Of a stretch of 64,000 nt of DNA, positions 21,078-32,501 are shown piece by piece. Position 1 is the stretch's first letter. Each line of letters begins with the position of its first letter. Origin of the DNA: Adiantum capillus-veneris (lineage: Eukaryota > Streptophyta > Polypodiopsida > Polypodiales > Pteridaceae); contig CM043967.1 of assembly GCA_014529385.2 (NCBI GenBank), forward strand, positions 131,561,182 to 131,625,181, written 5' to 3'. The translations under genes were made by a program, and so were the position numbers. The notes beneath the pieces are model-generated. The model saw only the letters and a program-made list of their open reading frames with translations. It searched no databases and was not told the DNA's origin.

Positions 21078-22605
21078 TTAGACCAAAGCTTTGCAAAAAG
21101 CTTCAAACTTCTCAGGAGACAATGCCTTTGTGAAAAGATCTGCAAGTTTGTCTTGTGTTGTCACATAAGCGAAGTTGATCTTTCCTACTGAGAGCCTGTC
21201 CCTGACATAGTGGTAATGCACCTCAATGTGCTTTGTGAAAGCATGAAAAAATGGGTTCCTTGCAACTACCAATGCGCTTTGACTGTCAGTGTAGATAGTG
21301 TTGGCAGTGTCCTGTCCAACACCCAAATCAGCCATAAGGCGTTTGAGCCATACACACTCAACTGTAGGTGTGAAGACTGCCCTATACTCAACCTCACAAC
21401 TAGAAGTGGCCACAGTAGATGCCCAATCTCAGTCCAAAAAAGCATGTAAGTCTGGCGGAAATGATCCTCCCTTGGGATAAAACAAGCCAAGATGTAAAGT
21501 GCCACTCAAGTAGTGAAAAATACTCTTGACATACTGCCAATGCTTAGACCTTGGGCTATGCATAAATTTGCTGACCTGTGAGACTACAAACTCAATATCC
21601 AATATCTGCAAGATCACCAGCATCATGAAGACTCAATTTCAAACGTGTTTCCATGGGAGTGGCAATAGGTTTGCAATCCTCTAGTCCAAACTTACATAGC
21701 AATGTCTCTATGTTACTTTTTTGACACAAGGCAATACCACCATCACACTGCTTAAATTGTATACCCAAGTAATGATGCAATAGCCCCAAATATTTCATCT
21801 TGAAAGTAGCATTCAAATCAGCCTTAAATTCAGAAATATGTCTGTCATTGGTCTAGTGAGCAGCAAATCATCTACATAAAGAACCACAATGATAAGTACA
21901 TCACCCTCACGCTTTACATACAGTGTGCTTTCTGTTGGACTGTTGAAAAAGCCTTGTTTGACTAAATGAGTGTTAGCCTTCTTATACCAAGCACGAGGAT
22001 ATTGATTCAATCCATACAAAGCTTTGTTACATTTGCACACCTTATCCTCTTTGTCCTTTCTTGACAAAACCGCAAGGCTGCGTTACATAAACTTCCTCAA
22101 ATACGTCACCATTCAAGAAAGTAGTAACAATGTCTGATTGATGTACATCCCAATCAAATTGAGCTACTAATGCACATAGAAAATGCATAGTAGTCATATG
22201 ACAAGTGGGAGAAAAAGTCTCTTCATAATCTATGTGTCTTTTTTGTTGTGTATAAGCCTTTGCAGCGAGTCGAGCCTTATAGCAATCAATCTCACCATAC
22301 GGCTTGTGTTTCAACTTGTAAACCCACTTTGTACCAATGGCATTTTTGCCAGGAGGCAAATCAAATAAAGTCCATGTGTCATCTTCTATAAGTGCATCAT
22401 GTTTTGATTGCATGGTAGCCATCCAATTTTTTGAATTTTGTGCTTCATCAAAAGACAGAGGTTCCTCAACATCATGTAAGTTAGACATAGCCAAAGCATA
22501 ACAATTTGATGCATAAGATACATGGCGAGAGCTTGAACGAGTGCGGCTAGACAAAAGTGCATCCAATTTACTGTCATGTAATGTATGCACCAACCATTTT
22601 GGCAT
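21078..22605 (-). pseudogene. copia reverse transcriptase and RNase H (element 3)
   Basis: Minus frames in order: 22605-22042 with NWMATMQSKHDALIEDDTWT, GTKWVYKLKHK and the FLNGDVFEEVYVTQPCGF block; 22067-21813 with CNKALYGLNQYPRAWY and the catalytic VLYVDDLLL; 21816-21592 with MKYLGLLHHYLGIQF; then RNase H 21626-21078 with TDSQSALVVARNP, KHIEVHYHYVRD and KLADLFTKALSPEKF. Frame changes near 22050, 21815 and 21600, and a break near 21420, make it inactive. Motif order and spacing are those of plant copia pol. Confidence 0.88.
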
Positions 22606-22772
22606 ACCTCTAGCATGCTCATTTTCAGCCCTTTCCTCATCAAGTACATCATGTACATCTACATTAGTAATAGGCTGATCTGTAACATCCCGATAGGCTG
22701 CACATTTGCCTCATTGGATTTTACATTCGTACTTCCACCAGTAAAAAGAGGGAACAAAATGTCGTAAATGTC

Positions 22773-23783
22773 CTATGAGCTTACATTACTATCGCTAGTA
22801 CATGACAGCAAGGGCTGAACATAATCTTCCACAAACACAACATCCTGTGAAACCAGAATATGCTTTGTTTGTGGATGATACAACATGTACCCTTTGCTTT
22901 TAGCACTATAACCAACACAAATACATTTGATATCCTTATCATCCAATTTTTTGCGATGTGTTTGTGGAACCAAAGCATATGCCAAACAACCAAAAATACG
23001 CATGTGCTCAATAGAATGCTTTCTATCATGCCATGCTTCATATGGAGTAATAGGCTGTAAAGCTTCAATAGGACACCTATTTAGTGCATAAGTGGCACAC
23101 ACGATGGCCTCAAGCCTAAAAGAATGCAACACTTGACTTTTGACCATACATCATGCCATTTTCATCTAGCTGTTTTTCTTCTCAGCAACACCATTTTGTT
23201 GAGGTGTATATCCCACAACTAGCCAAAAATGCATTAAATTCATGAGACATATACTCCCCCCCTCAATCGGAATGGAGGGTGCCCATAGTACATTTTGAGA
23301 CATTCATAGCCATAGCCAGAAATTTTTAAAGCACATAAATACTTCGGACTTCGCTTTAAGCGGAAATACCCATGCATGCCTGGAGTAATCATCAATGAAG
23401 GTCAGGAAGTAAAGGTAATTTCCCAAGGACGGAGTTTGCATGGGCCCACAAACATCACTATGCACAAGCTACAACCGGCATGTGTCCCTAAGTGAATCAT
23501 CCTTTAGAAACTTAGAACACTGTATCTTACCCAAAATACAATCTTCACAAACATGTTTGACAGGTGCTACAAGAGGCGGCAAAGAAGAAACCATATCAGA
23601 TTTTTGCAAACGCAGAAATCTGGAAAAATTCAGATGACCAAAACGTGTATGCCAAAGTTTTGCATCTGAAATAGCCTCTGAATCCACAATTGCATTTGCA
23701 AAATTTTTCCCCACACTTGAGCTTATACAGTCCATGACATAAAATGCCAGATGCAACAATTTCGTCACCAAAACTGAGATCAT
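22773..23783 (-). pseudogene. copia integrase (element 3), decayed
   Basis: The zinc-binding part is at 23783-23469 (LWHTRFGHLNFSRFLRLQK, then CEDCILGKIQCSKF). The catalytic core around 23150-23470 is too broken to read in one frame. The C-terminal part at 23147-22773 has CATYALNRCPIEALQPITPY, EHMRIFGCLAYALVP and KCICVGYSAKSKGYMLY, the usual end of copia integrase. The enzyme inserts cDNA into the genome. This copy cannot. Confidence 0.85.
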
Positions 23784-24012
23784 GTACTATACATCTATGA
23801 TCCACAAATTTTACTACAAGAACAAGTCTAGCAAGTGCAGACATAGACAAAAGATTCTTCTTGATCCCAAGTACATAAAGTGCATCAACAAGTGTGAAAG
23901 AACTGCCATTTAGAACATGTTGCAATATGTAAGCCCACATAGGGTAATTTTCTCCATCTAATCTGTCCTTAGCAGCAAACATCTTGAACACAGCTGTGTT
24001 GTTGTCAGCCAT
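23596..24012 (-). pseudogene. copia gag start fused to the post-protease segment (element 3)
   Basis: The start is the ATG at 24012 (MADNNTAVFKMFAAKDRLDG), the gag N-terminus, with NYPMWAYILQHVL as the typical W-containing opening. After about 35 residues the frame moves straight into VDALYVLGIKKNLLSMSALA, the conserved segment that lies between protease and integrase in copia. Most of gag, the zinc knuckle and the protease are therefore deleted without breaking the frame. Whether the copy inserted in this form or lost the segment later cannot be told here. Confidence 0.75.
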
Positions 24013-24335
24013 GGTAAATGTTGCACCTGATGGGAAAAATGCCTGAAAAAGAGGAGAAATGAAGTGGGAACAACACGTGCTATATAGCACAAAACATAGA
24101 AGACTGTAAGGGACCTGTTATGTAGAAAACAACACTGACAAAAAATTTGCACAAAATGATAAAATAGCTTGTGCAGTACTGTCTTTAGTGGAAACGAAGG
24201 CCAAAATGTGCCCAATTTTTTTAAACCTACGAACGCTTACCAAAGCTCACTAAAATTGAAGAAAGTGAGCAAGTGTGTGTTGGAGTTGCTGGCATTAACT
24301 AAGCCTGGGAGGATGCAACTTGCTTTGATACCAAT

Positions 24336-24563
24336 TGTTGGAATTAGAGTTGCAAGAAAACACACAGAGCTTGGAGCAGATGAAGGAAGCTCAAGTCACA
24401 CAATAGAGAGTGTATTACTTAATGTGAAATGGAAAGATAGATAGCCCTACAATGATGGGCATATATACAATGCACAGAAGCAAAAACTTCATAATGAGGG
24501 AAAAAATGCCTCGGCGGTACTAAGTGTGTTCACACACATCAATACCACGTGTATATGGTAGTA
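24336..24563 (-). repeat. 5' LTR of copia element 3, with adjacent primer site
   Basis: 228 bp. On the minus strand it ends AATTCCAACA at 24336, followed after two bases by TGGTATCAAAGC (24322-24333), one base off the common initiator-Met primer site. Confidence 0.9.
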
Positions 24564-24568
24564 GTTCT

Positions 24569-25871
24569 ACGATCATCTATTAGACAGACTAGAGAGCTTG
24601 TGTCACGTGTGTTGTCTAAAACCCTAATGACTAGCCCTAGGCATTTGCACTTAAATCTTGAAAAGAAGATGGTTATGGGGATAGTGGTCCCTGAAAATGG
24701 GGAGTAGTTGAATAGCAAACAGCTCCTCTCTATTCAAGAGGAGATGCAGCCACTAATTCATACATGGAGGTATTGAATTGTTGTTTGAAAAATTTTAACA
24801 GTTTTTCTCCCTCTACAAGTTCTTACCTGCATCTTTGTTTTTTGTAACTCAGATTCAAACATTGAATGCGAGAAGCTACAACTACACATATTGGTGTGGG
24901 TGCAGAGTCCCAATTGATTCAATTGAAAATCAGTTGCGGCTACAAGTATTTTCACGGTTTTCTTTTTCCAAGGCAATCCACAGATCACATCAAAAGATGT
25001 CATGTGTTCAAAATGTCAGTCAATGGCCCAAGTTTTGGTGTAGAACTTGTAAATAGAATGCGGCAAGATGGTAGTGGAGACCTCCAAAAAAGCTGGGTTT
25101 GCATTGATCACGTACGTAGAGTAGCAGGGTGGACAACAATGGTAGCCCATGTCTATGACACTGCGTAAGATCTGATGCCTTCTTCTTTTTCTTTTGTTCA
25201 TGAGAATGGTTAATCACTGTAATTTATAGGATCCAAGAAATGTAGACAATAGAGATCTGCGAGATGAAAGAAAAAGACACACATGCACAAACCATGTTTT
25301 GGGAAATGATGAGTTCTGTACTTTTGGAAAGTGGCCACCTTCCAGCAAATTTTAGAGGTTTTATGGAAAATGAGGCTGGGGAAAATTGGAGAGGTACTAG
25401 AACAATAAATGAAGGACTAGACAATATTATGGAGGGAAGAGAACGTTCTTGCTTGTTTCATTGGGAGCAAAGTTTGAACATTCACACCATGCAATACGTG
25501 CATAAAAATTTCCAAGATGAACACAAGCGTCTATGTGAACTTTGGCGATGTGCAAGGAGCGAGGAGGAGGAAACAAGCTTGTACAGGACTATACGAGCTT
25601 GGTGGGCAACTGGAAATGTCTCTAACAATAACTTGTCACCGATGGATTGTTGGCTCAGTTGGTGGCACATGCGCTACCCTTGTTGGAAAAAGCACTTTGT
25701 TGGGGTAAAACTGTGTGGGATACTATCTTAGAATACTGTACACTTATTTGCTTCAATCCATTTACATAATATTTTTATGTTGCAGGAAGTAGATGATTTG
25801 TTATACATTCTAACTACAAACCTTCTAGAAACAAGGCTAGGGAAACAAGAAAATGTTAATCTTGTACGATG
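24569..25871 (+). pseudogene. SWIM-type (MULE-like) transposase relic, catalytic-core part
   Basis: The same frame as the 19964-20757 part resumes at the TSD and runs for about 40 codons. Further on are NRMRQDGSGDLQKSW and AGWTTMVAHVYDT (to 25164), then TICEMKEKDTHAQTMFW, NFRGFMENEAGENW and RERSCLFHWEQSL, then IRAWWATG and MDCWLSWWHMR. The order (HVYD, then an EM..KD where a DM..ED is expected, F+GF, C.FHW, W-rich) is that of plant SWIM transposases. A GT-AG intron of 80 bp (25706-25785) is likely, and another may lie at 25164-25229. Stops and frame changes show decay. It is interrupted at 25871 by copia element 4. Confidence 0.6.
25706..25785 (+). other. candidate spliceosomal intron in the transposase relic
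   Basis: It runs from GTAAAA to TTTATGTTGCAG with a pyrimidine-rich end. Open frames on both sides belong to the same gene, and the frame downstream starts EVDDLLYIL right after the AG. Confidence 0.5.
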
Positions 25872-26070
25872 TGTTGGGATTCAGGCCAACTGGCCGGACA
25901 TCCCACTTATTACTAACCCATCTACTAACTCAACCAAATACACTTATTCTTTAATACAAATAGATTAAGGAGCTGCAAAACAGGATAAAGTTGTTGTGCG
26001 CTCCACCCAATAGGTCTCCCTCTCTCTGCTGTCGCACTTGCACTTGCACACACTTCTCGTGGCACCTTCA
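25872..26070 (+). repeat. 5' LTR of copia element 4
   Basis: 199 bp, TGTTGGGATT...GGCACCTTCA. A CT-rich run (CTCCCTCTCTCTGC) lies in the downstream half. Confidence 0.93.
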
Positions 26071-26072
26071 AC

Positions 26073-26084
26073 TGGTATCAGAGA
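26073..26084 (+). other. initiator-Met tRNA primer-binding site of element 4
   Basis: TGGTATCAGAGA, one base off the canonical TGGTATCAGAGC, two bases downstream of the 5' LTR. Confidence 0.88.
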
Positions 26085-26666
26085 AAGGTTTGTGATTGCC
26101 ATTTTTGTGTCCACGTGCGTGCACTTTCAAAAGTGCAAACAGGTTTTTGGCATCGACAAATTTAGCGTTCCGAGAGCGTTTGCAGTAGGCATCCTCGAGT
26201 GTTACCCCCTTTTGAAGTTGTTTGTGCAGTCGAAAGCTTCATCCGAGCTACGCTTGAGGAGTTGTATTTTTCAACTCCACTTTTGCTACAGGTTCAGGTA
26301 CAGTTACATGACACAAGTGCAGGTTGTCCAGAGACTATTTTGGGATTGTGTATAGTCATTTAATGGCTATTATGTGCTATTGAGATGGTGTTTATGTGCT
26401 AATTAGGAGCACTTTTTGGCATCGATATTGTCTCGGGTTTTTCAGGCATCCATCTCCTCACAGGTTCTTGCATACATATAGGACATCCAAGTTTCTTACA
26501 GGTTGCAGTGTCTTGCATTAGCACAGATTTCAGTGGGAGTACTTGATGTGCATATGCATTGTTTTGGCACTTTTGATAGTGCTTGAGCTCTTTTCAGAGC
26601 AGTTTTACTCCCCGTAGGGATTTTTTTACTGCTTGCACATATTGTTTGGCACGTGTTTGAGCACAT

Positions 26667-26816
26667 AATACTGCACCTTGCAGTATTGTTGACAGTGGAT
26701 GTACGTTGAGCTACAAAAATTGCTATATGTACACTGTCAACAATACTGCACCTTGTAGTATTGTTGACAGTGGATGTACGTTGAGCTACAAAAATTGCCA
26801 TATGTACCCTTTGTGA
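26667..26816 (+). repeat. 75-bp tandem duplication with a long hairpin in the copia leader
   Basis: Two adjacent copies (starting 26667 and 26742) of a 75-bp segment that begins AATACTGCACCTTG. Inside, GCAGTATTGTTGACAGTG (26680-26697) is exactly complementary in reverse to 26732-26749, giving an 18-bp stem with a 34-nt loop. It lies in the untranslated leader between primer site and gag. Confidence 0.85.
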
Positions 26817-27261
26817 AGCCGATTTGTGTTTCTGGCAGTCCCGACCATTTTTGAGACTCGGTTCGGAGGCCCTTGATTGGCATGGTTTCTTGTCTGCATA
26901 ACCTTTTGTGAGGGTGAATAGCGTGAAGTTTTTCTTGAGCTGGGGGATTCTCGAATGTTGAGATCCTTTTGGTGATACAGGGTGCTGGAGTACCTTTTTT
27001 TTGTGGCCTCGCCATAGGACATGTATAGAGAGGGCTAGGTGCATTTGATTCCGTGTTGGAAGCCTTGGGTCATCTTTTGACTTTTTATGCATCGTTAGTG
27101 GTTGATGTGCCTGTCTTATGCTTTGAGAGCATTACTTTTGATGCGTTACTGATCTCTTGTGATAGTTTTGGATTGAGATTCTGTCAGTGTTTCTAGGAAA
27201 ACTCTACCAAAGTTTTCCCAAAATTACTAGTGTTTATCGCCATATTATCTTTACCTCAGCC

Positions 27262-28011
27262 ATGTCATCTAGCAATGAAAAGGATATTTACAATATTTGG
27301 AAATTTGCTGGGATTAATTTTGCTATCCAGAAAGAGCAGATTCAAGATGTTCTCATACAAAAAGGCCAGTTGGATCCTTTCATGGAGTACCTAGAGGGCG
27401 AGCATAAAGATGTTGAGTGGGAAATACTTGATGCTAAGGCCAAATCTACCCTCCGTTTGCATTTGGCCAAATCTATGTACTTTACTATAGTTGGAGAAAG
27501 GACTACTAGAGATGTATGGGATAAGTTGTGTTCAAGTTATGAGAACAAAAGTGCCACTAATAAGGTTTTCTTGATGAAGAAGCTGTTTGACCTTTGTATG
27601 AAGGAAGAGGGCACTATTTCTATTCACATTAATGAGTTCAATATCATTTTCACTCAGTTGACCACTTAGGGTTTGGTCTTCGATGAGGAAATCAAATGTA
27701 TCTTCTTGCTATGCAGTTTACCCTCGTCTTGGGATACGTTCTGCACTGCGATTAGCAACTTAGCACTTGATAATTGTCTTGTGTACAATGACATCCTTGG
27801 GAGTCTATTTACCGAGGAGATTCACAGGAAATCTCTCGAAGGCAAGAAGGATGGTGATGTGTATGTTGCTAGTAATAGACACAGAGAGGTCCCACTCAAA
27901 GTCGTGCCGAAAGCAAGGAACGTGGGGGCTCACACAGTAAGTCTCAGAGTTCTATGTGTAATGTTGAGTGCTATCACTGCCATTAAAAAGGGCATGTGAA
28001 GAAGGATTGCA
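27262..28011 (+). pseudogene. copia gag (element 4)
   Basis: The start is the ATG at 27262 (MSSSNEKDIYNIWKFAGINF). It has the copia gag pattern AKSTLRLHLAKSMYFTI, TTRDVWDKLCSSYE, and NEFNIIFTQLTT, then after a TAG (27667) GLVFDEEIKCIFLLCSLPSS. The nucleocapsid knuckle is readable at about 27965 as C-Y-H-C-H, a stop, then K-G-H-V-K-K-D-C, so a stop has replaced one residue of the CX2CX4HX4C finger. A frame change lies near 27900. Gag would package the RNA. This one is inactive. Confidence 0.85.
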
Positions 28012-28148
28012 GGAAATGGAAGCAAAGCAAGAAGGATAAACAATTCGGTGACACTTCTAAGTCTGAAGATTCAAACAAGGGCAAAGCACAATTAGAGGAG
28101 ATCAATGTGCTAGAGTCTTGAAATGCTCCTATTGTAGAGACTCTTCCA

Positions 28149-29530
28149 GTGGTTGTTATGCCACTTACCTCTGATGTATTGGTCTTCACAACAATAGATC
28201 TACCTATCGAGGCTCTTGTTACAGGAGATGCGCAGTATGCACAGAATTGGATAGTAGATTCTGGTGCGAGTTTCCATGTGACACCACATAGAGAGTGGTT
28301 CTCTACTTATTCTCACTCTTGTGGCAAAGTGAGACTTGATGATGCTTATGAACTAGACATTGAGGGTGTCAGAAACATCAAATTGCATCTAAGAAATGGC
28401 ACGCACTTTACTTTATGTAATGTCAAACATGTGTCTAAGTTGACTAAAATCTTGTTTTTTGTTGGTCAGCTTGATGATTTGGGCTACAACACCACATCTG
28501 GCAATGTTTCGTGGATAGTATGCAAAGGTAATCTTGTTGTACTCAGAGGTCAAAAGCATGGTACCTTGTATTCCATGCATGTGTCAGATGTTGGTCATGA
28601 TTACATATCTATAGCCGAGCTACCGTCTACTTAGTTGTGGCATTGTCGGCTAGGTCATATTAGCCAAAAAGGAATGAGAACTCTCACTCATTTTTTCTAC
28701 TTACTTGTCTTAACTTATGTTGAATTTCCTGTTTGTGAGCAATGTATCTATGGTAAACAGACTAGGTCCGTCCAAGTTTACCATTGGGTAAAAAGCAAGC
28801 TGAACTCTAGATTTAGTACATAGAGATGTTTGTGGTCCTATGTCAACCACATATCTAAAGGGGTCCATCTATATTGTGACATAGATGAATCTACTCAAAA
28901 GGTGTGGGCATATCCTTTGAAACATAAGGATCAAGTTCTTTCTATGCTCCAAAAATTCTTGGCACTCTTTGAGAATCAGTTTGGCAAGAAAATCAAAAGG
29001 TTGCGGACTGACAATGGTGGAGAGTATGTCTCCAAGGAGTTTGACACTTTTTGTGCTAAAAGGGGGATTAAAAGGCAGTTTACTACACCATACACACCAG
29101 CTTAGAATGGAGTTGTTGAGCGCATGAATTGTATGATTCAGGAAAGAGTCACAACCATGCTTTCTATAGAAAATATCACACAAGGATTTTGGGCAGAAGC
29201 AGTCTTGACCGCAGTGCACATTATAAATTGTTCGCCTGGTACGCCATTGAATTATGATATTCCAAAAGAGTTATGGTCTAAATGTAAGTCCCACTATGAC
29301 CACCTACGTGTTTTTGGTTGTGAAGCTTATGCTCACGTGCCTAAACAACTTCGATAGAAGCTAGAGCGAAGGTCACACAAATGTATTTTCATTGGATATG
29401 GTGCAGATGGAGAGATGGGATATCGTCTCTAGCACCCAAAATCTTGTCGAGTCATCCGTAGTTCAGATGTGATCTTCAATGAGTCAAAGATGCATAAACA
29501 ACCTATCAAGGAAATAGAGTTTTGAAGAGT
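28149..29530 (+). pseudogene. copia protease and integrase (element 4)
   Basis: The protease catalytic motif is WIVDSGASFHVTPHREWF near 28250. The integrase zinc finger is WHCRLGHISQKGMRTL with CEQCIYGKQTRS near 28640-28770. The core has YCDIDESTQKVWAYPLK, RLRTDNGGEYVSKEFDTFC and, after a TAG that replaces a Gln codon (PYTPA stop NGVVERMN), the Glu block. The end shows HLRVFGCEAYAHVPKQLR, then KCIFIGYGADGEMGY. At least five stops and one frame change are present. Protease would cut the polyprotein and integrase would insert the cDNA. Confidence 0.9.
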
Positions 29531-29558
29531 CACTTTTGAGGATGTTGCCTCAGAGACA

Positions 29559-31205
29559 ATGAAATCAACTCAGTGGGCTAGTGATGTACCTTCCACTAGC
29601 AATGCTCCAGAGGGAGCGGATAGAAATGGTCAAGGAGTGAGACAGTCTACTAGAGTCACTTTTCCAACTGTGAGTTTCGAGCCAAGTCTTGATTACATCA
29701 TGTTGATCGATTGCGGTGAGCCAAGCTGCTACCAAGAAGCCATGATGATGAATGATGTGGTGAAGTGGAAGCAGGATATGGAATCTGAGTATAACTCGAT
29801 TGTGGCTAATGACACTTGGGACTTGGTAGAACTGCCAAATGATGCAAAAGATTTACCTTGCAAATGGGTTTACGAGAATTAATCTACCTCAGGTGATCTA
29901 AATCCAAAGTATGAGGCTAGACTTGTAGCCAAAGGGTTCAAACAACAAAAGGGAGTCGATTTTGATAAAATCTTCTTGCCTGTGGTCAAGATGACAATGC
30001 TTAGAACATACTTGGTCTTGTAGCAATTGAGGACATGGAACTTGTACAAATGGATGTGAAGACAATATTTCTTCATGGGGATCTCGATGAGGATGTCTAC
30101 ATGCAACAGCCTGAAGGGTTTGTTCAGGAGAATGCATATCGTGAGGAGCTAGTATGTAAGCTCAAAAAGGCACTTTATGGCTTAAAGCAGGGTTCAAGGC
30201 AATGGTATCATAAATTTGATGCATGTATGAGGCAAGGGTATAAAAGGAGTGAAGAGGATCACTACTTGTACACAAGAAAACTAGATGATGGCTCAGTGAT
30301 CATTCTAGTTCTGTATGTTGATGACATGCTTATAGCTGGGAAATCCATTGCGGAGATTGCCAACTTGAAGAAAACACTTAGCAACAATTTTGCAATGAAA
30401 GATTTGGGGGATGCTACACACTTTCTTGGCATGTGAATCAAAAGAGATTGCAAATGTCGTATTCTTGAGTTATCTCAGGAAACATACATTGAGAAAGTTT
30501 TGCAGCATTTCAATATGCAAGGGGGGGAAGCACTGAGTACCCTAATGCATGCATTTTTGAAACTCAACAAGGAAGATGCACCCAAATTTGATGCTGAGCG
30601 AGCATAAATGGCTAAGGTATCATATTTTTTGGCAGTGGGCAGTCTCATGTATGCTATGGTGGCCACAAGACCAAACATTGCTTTTGCAGTGGGAGTGGTG
30701 AGCTGGTATATGGCAAATCTTGACAGCAAGCATCGGGAAGCAGTGAAGCACATTCTTAGGTACCTCAAAGGTACAATTGGCACGTGTTTATGCTTCAGGA
30801 ACAGTGATGCATCCATCGTGGGTTATGCGGATGCAGACTATGCAGGTTGTGTCAACAATAGGAGATCAACATCTGGTTATGTCTTCATACTTGCTAGAGC
30901 AACAGTATCTTGGAGTTCATGTCTTCAAGATTGTACGTCGTCTTCCACTACAAAGCAGAGTACATTGCATTGTCAGATGCAAATAAAGAGTCTATTTGGT
31001 TATCTTGCTTGGTCAACGATATTGTCATTGCTGAGACTCCAGTGATATATTGTGATAGTCAGAGTGCAAGGAATCCCGTGTTTCACTCCAAATTGAAACA
31101 CATTGAAGTTAGCTATCATCTCGTAAGAGATTTCTTCGAAAAAGCTCATTGATTTGGTCAAGGTACACACTGATGCTAACCCAACAGATGATTTGACAAA
31201 AGGCT
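29559..31205 (+). pseudogene. copia reverse transcriptase and RNase H (element 4)
   Basis: RT begins around 29760 (VVKWKQDMESEYNSI, DTWDLVELP, CKWVYEN) and after a stop continues ARLVAKGFKQQKGVDF. From 30035 the frame holds QMDVKTIFLHGDLDEDVYM, KKALYGLKQGSRQWYHKF and the catalytic VLYVDDMLIAG. RNase H follows: VGSLMYAMVATRPNIAFAVG, RYLKGTIG, VGYADADYAGCVNNRRSTSGY, then in another frame KAEYIALSDANKESIW and KHIEVSYHLVRDF. Stops near 29880, 30020, 30434 and 30605 and a frame change near 30930 inactivate it. Confidence 0.92.
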
Positions 31206-31323
31206 AAGCTTTGGAGCGGTTACACATTGCAGTGATTTGATGGGTATAGGTTGAAGCCACTAGATGGCTTCACGGTCGTACATACCAGGTCACTTGGGCT
31301 ACGTTGGCCTTCAAGTGGGAGTT

Positions 31324-31525
31324 TGTTGGGATTCAAGCCAACTAGCCGGACATCCCACTTACTACTAATCCATCTACTAACTTAACCAAATACACTTATT
31401 CCTTAATACAAATAGAATAAGGAGTTGCAGTAGGATAACATTGTTGTGCGCTCCACCCAACAACAGGTCTCTCTCTCTCTCTGCTCTCGCACTTGCACTC
31501 GCACACGCTTCCCACGGCACCTTCA
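31324..31525 (+). repeat. 3' LTR of copia element 4, preceded by purine tract
   Basis: 202 bp. AAGTGGGAG at 31313-31321 just before the LTR is the polypurine tract. The CGATG duplication follows the LTR. Confidence 0.93.
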
Positions 31526-31530
31526 CGATG

Positions 31531-32501
31531 CATGCATTTTTAATTTATCAAACGCATTGTTTCAAAGTGTGAAGATGCTAGCTTTTGTCCAGGGTAGATA
31601 TCATGGTGCATGCCCTTTGGCCGAGAAACTTAGTCGTCGGGCCCAACAAGGAATATCACCGGGTCTAGTAGCTATTGCTAAAGAGACTGAAGATGGGCTG
31701 GGAGGTACAACCCTAGGACACGAGGGTGGTCTGATGGTAGAAAACAAGGATATTCATAAGACAATGTGGGAAATCCTTCATACACCAAAGGGTAGTAGGG
31801 TTCAATGTCAAGGATGATTGGGATCTAGAATTGGTAAGTGCAAAAAAAACATAAGGAACACAGGTGCAAGTGCGGTTGCGGCCATCCTTCTAAGGAGTTT
31901 GTACATGGGAAAGAGGGGATAATGTTAGTCAAGGCAGCGCTTCAAAGGCACAATTCATGTGGTTTTGCAACAATAGTGTGGATCACACATGGAAATTCTG
32001 TAACACAATCACTCAATGTCCTGCAAGGGTACCAAGAACTTGGCCTATGGAGAAGGGAGCAAACATAAATGCATTGGAGTTACTGGATTTGGAGAGAGGG
32101 GGCTTCATTGTAAATAAGATCACAGCAAGGGAAACCAACAATGTGCATTATCAGCCAGGAGTATCGATTTAGGCCTCTAAAAGAATTGAATTGGTCGTAA
32201 CCATGGAGGCGCATGCTGTTCAGCACACTGTCAACAGAAGGCAGGCATGCATGAAAAATTCATAGTGGAGACATCTGCTTCTCAAGTTTGAGGTGAGAGG
32301 AATGAAGTTCATGTTGCCATTAGTCCGATGTGTACGTGTGGAGACTTTGTAGAACAAGTGGTGCAAAGTAAACCATATATGGCTTGCAAGCATATATACT
32401 ACATATTCCCCTACTATTTTGGCTTGGATTTGAACCACAATATGTTCTTCCATCAGAGAAAACTTACAAATGAAGATCTGCTACGTGTATTCAATTATTG
32501 A
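31531..32501 (+). pseudogene. SWIM-type transposase relic, C-terminal part with SWIM zinc finger
   Basis: This is the continuation of the interrupted gene. It reads MLAFVQGRYHGACPLAEKLS, then a basic, cysteine-containing stretch (HRCKCGCGHPSKEF), and near the end CTCGDF, fifteen residues, C-K-H followed by IYYIFPYYFGLDLNHNMFF. C-x-C-x15-C-x-H (32331-32393) fits the SWIM finger found near the C-terminus of MULE transposases. The frame ends at a TGA at 32499-32501. Frame changes and stops occur before the finger. SWIM fingers bind DNA or protein. Confidence 0.65.

Larger units (their letters stand above)
20758..24563 (-). mobile_element. Ty1/copia element, minus strand (element 3)
   Basis: 3,806 bp with LTRs at 20758-20984 and 24336-24563, flanked by a perfect 5-bp duplication GTTCT (20753-20757 and 24564-24568). 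The LTRs differ at roughly 30 of 227 positions, so the insertion is old. The primer site (TGGTATCAAAGC, initiator-Met type) lies two bases inside the 5' LTR. Coding order gag, integrase, RT, RNase H is that of copia. The element is short because gag C-terminus and protease are deleted. The first bases of the 5' LTR are mutated (TACTACC for TGTTACC). Confidence 0.95.
25872..31525 (+). mobile_element. Ty1/copia element, plus strand (element 4)
   Basis: 5,654 bp with LTRs 25872-26070 and 31324-31525 and a perfect 5-bp duplication CGATG (25867-25871 and 31526-31530). A primer site TGGTATCAGAGA lies two bases after the 5' LTR and a purine tract before the 3' LTR. Gene order is gag, protease, integrase, RT, RNase H. 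The LTRs differ at about 20 of 200 positions. The whole domain order is kept but the frame has many stops, so it is an old full-length dead copy. Confidence 0.96.

Noticed and set aside
21210-21480. Plus-strand frames in the copia element 3 RNase H region
   Set aside because: The minus strand has TDSQSALVVARNP and other RNase H motifs; these are mirrors.
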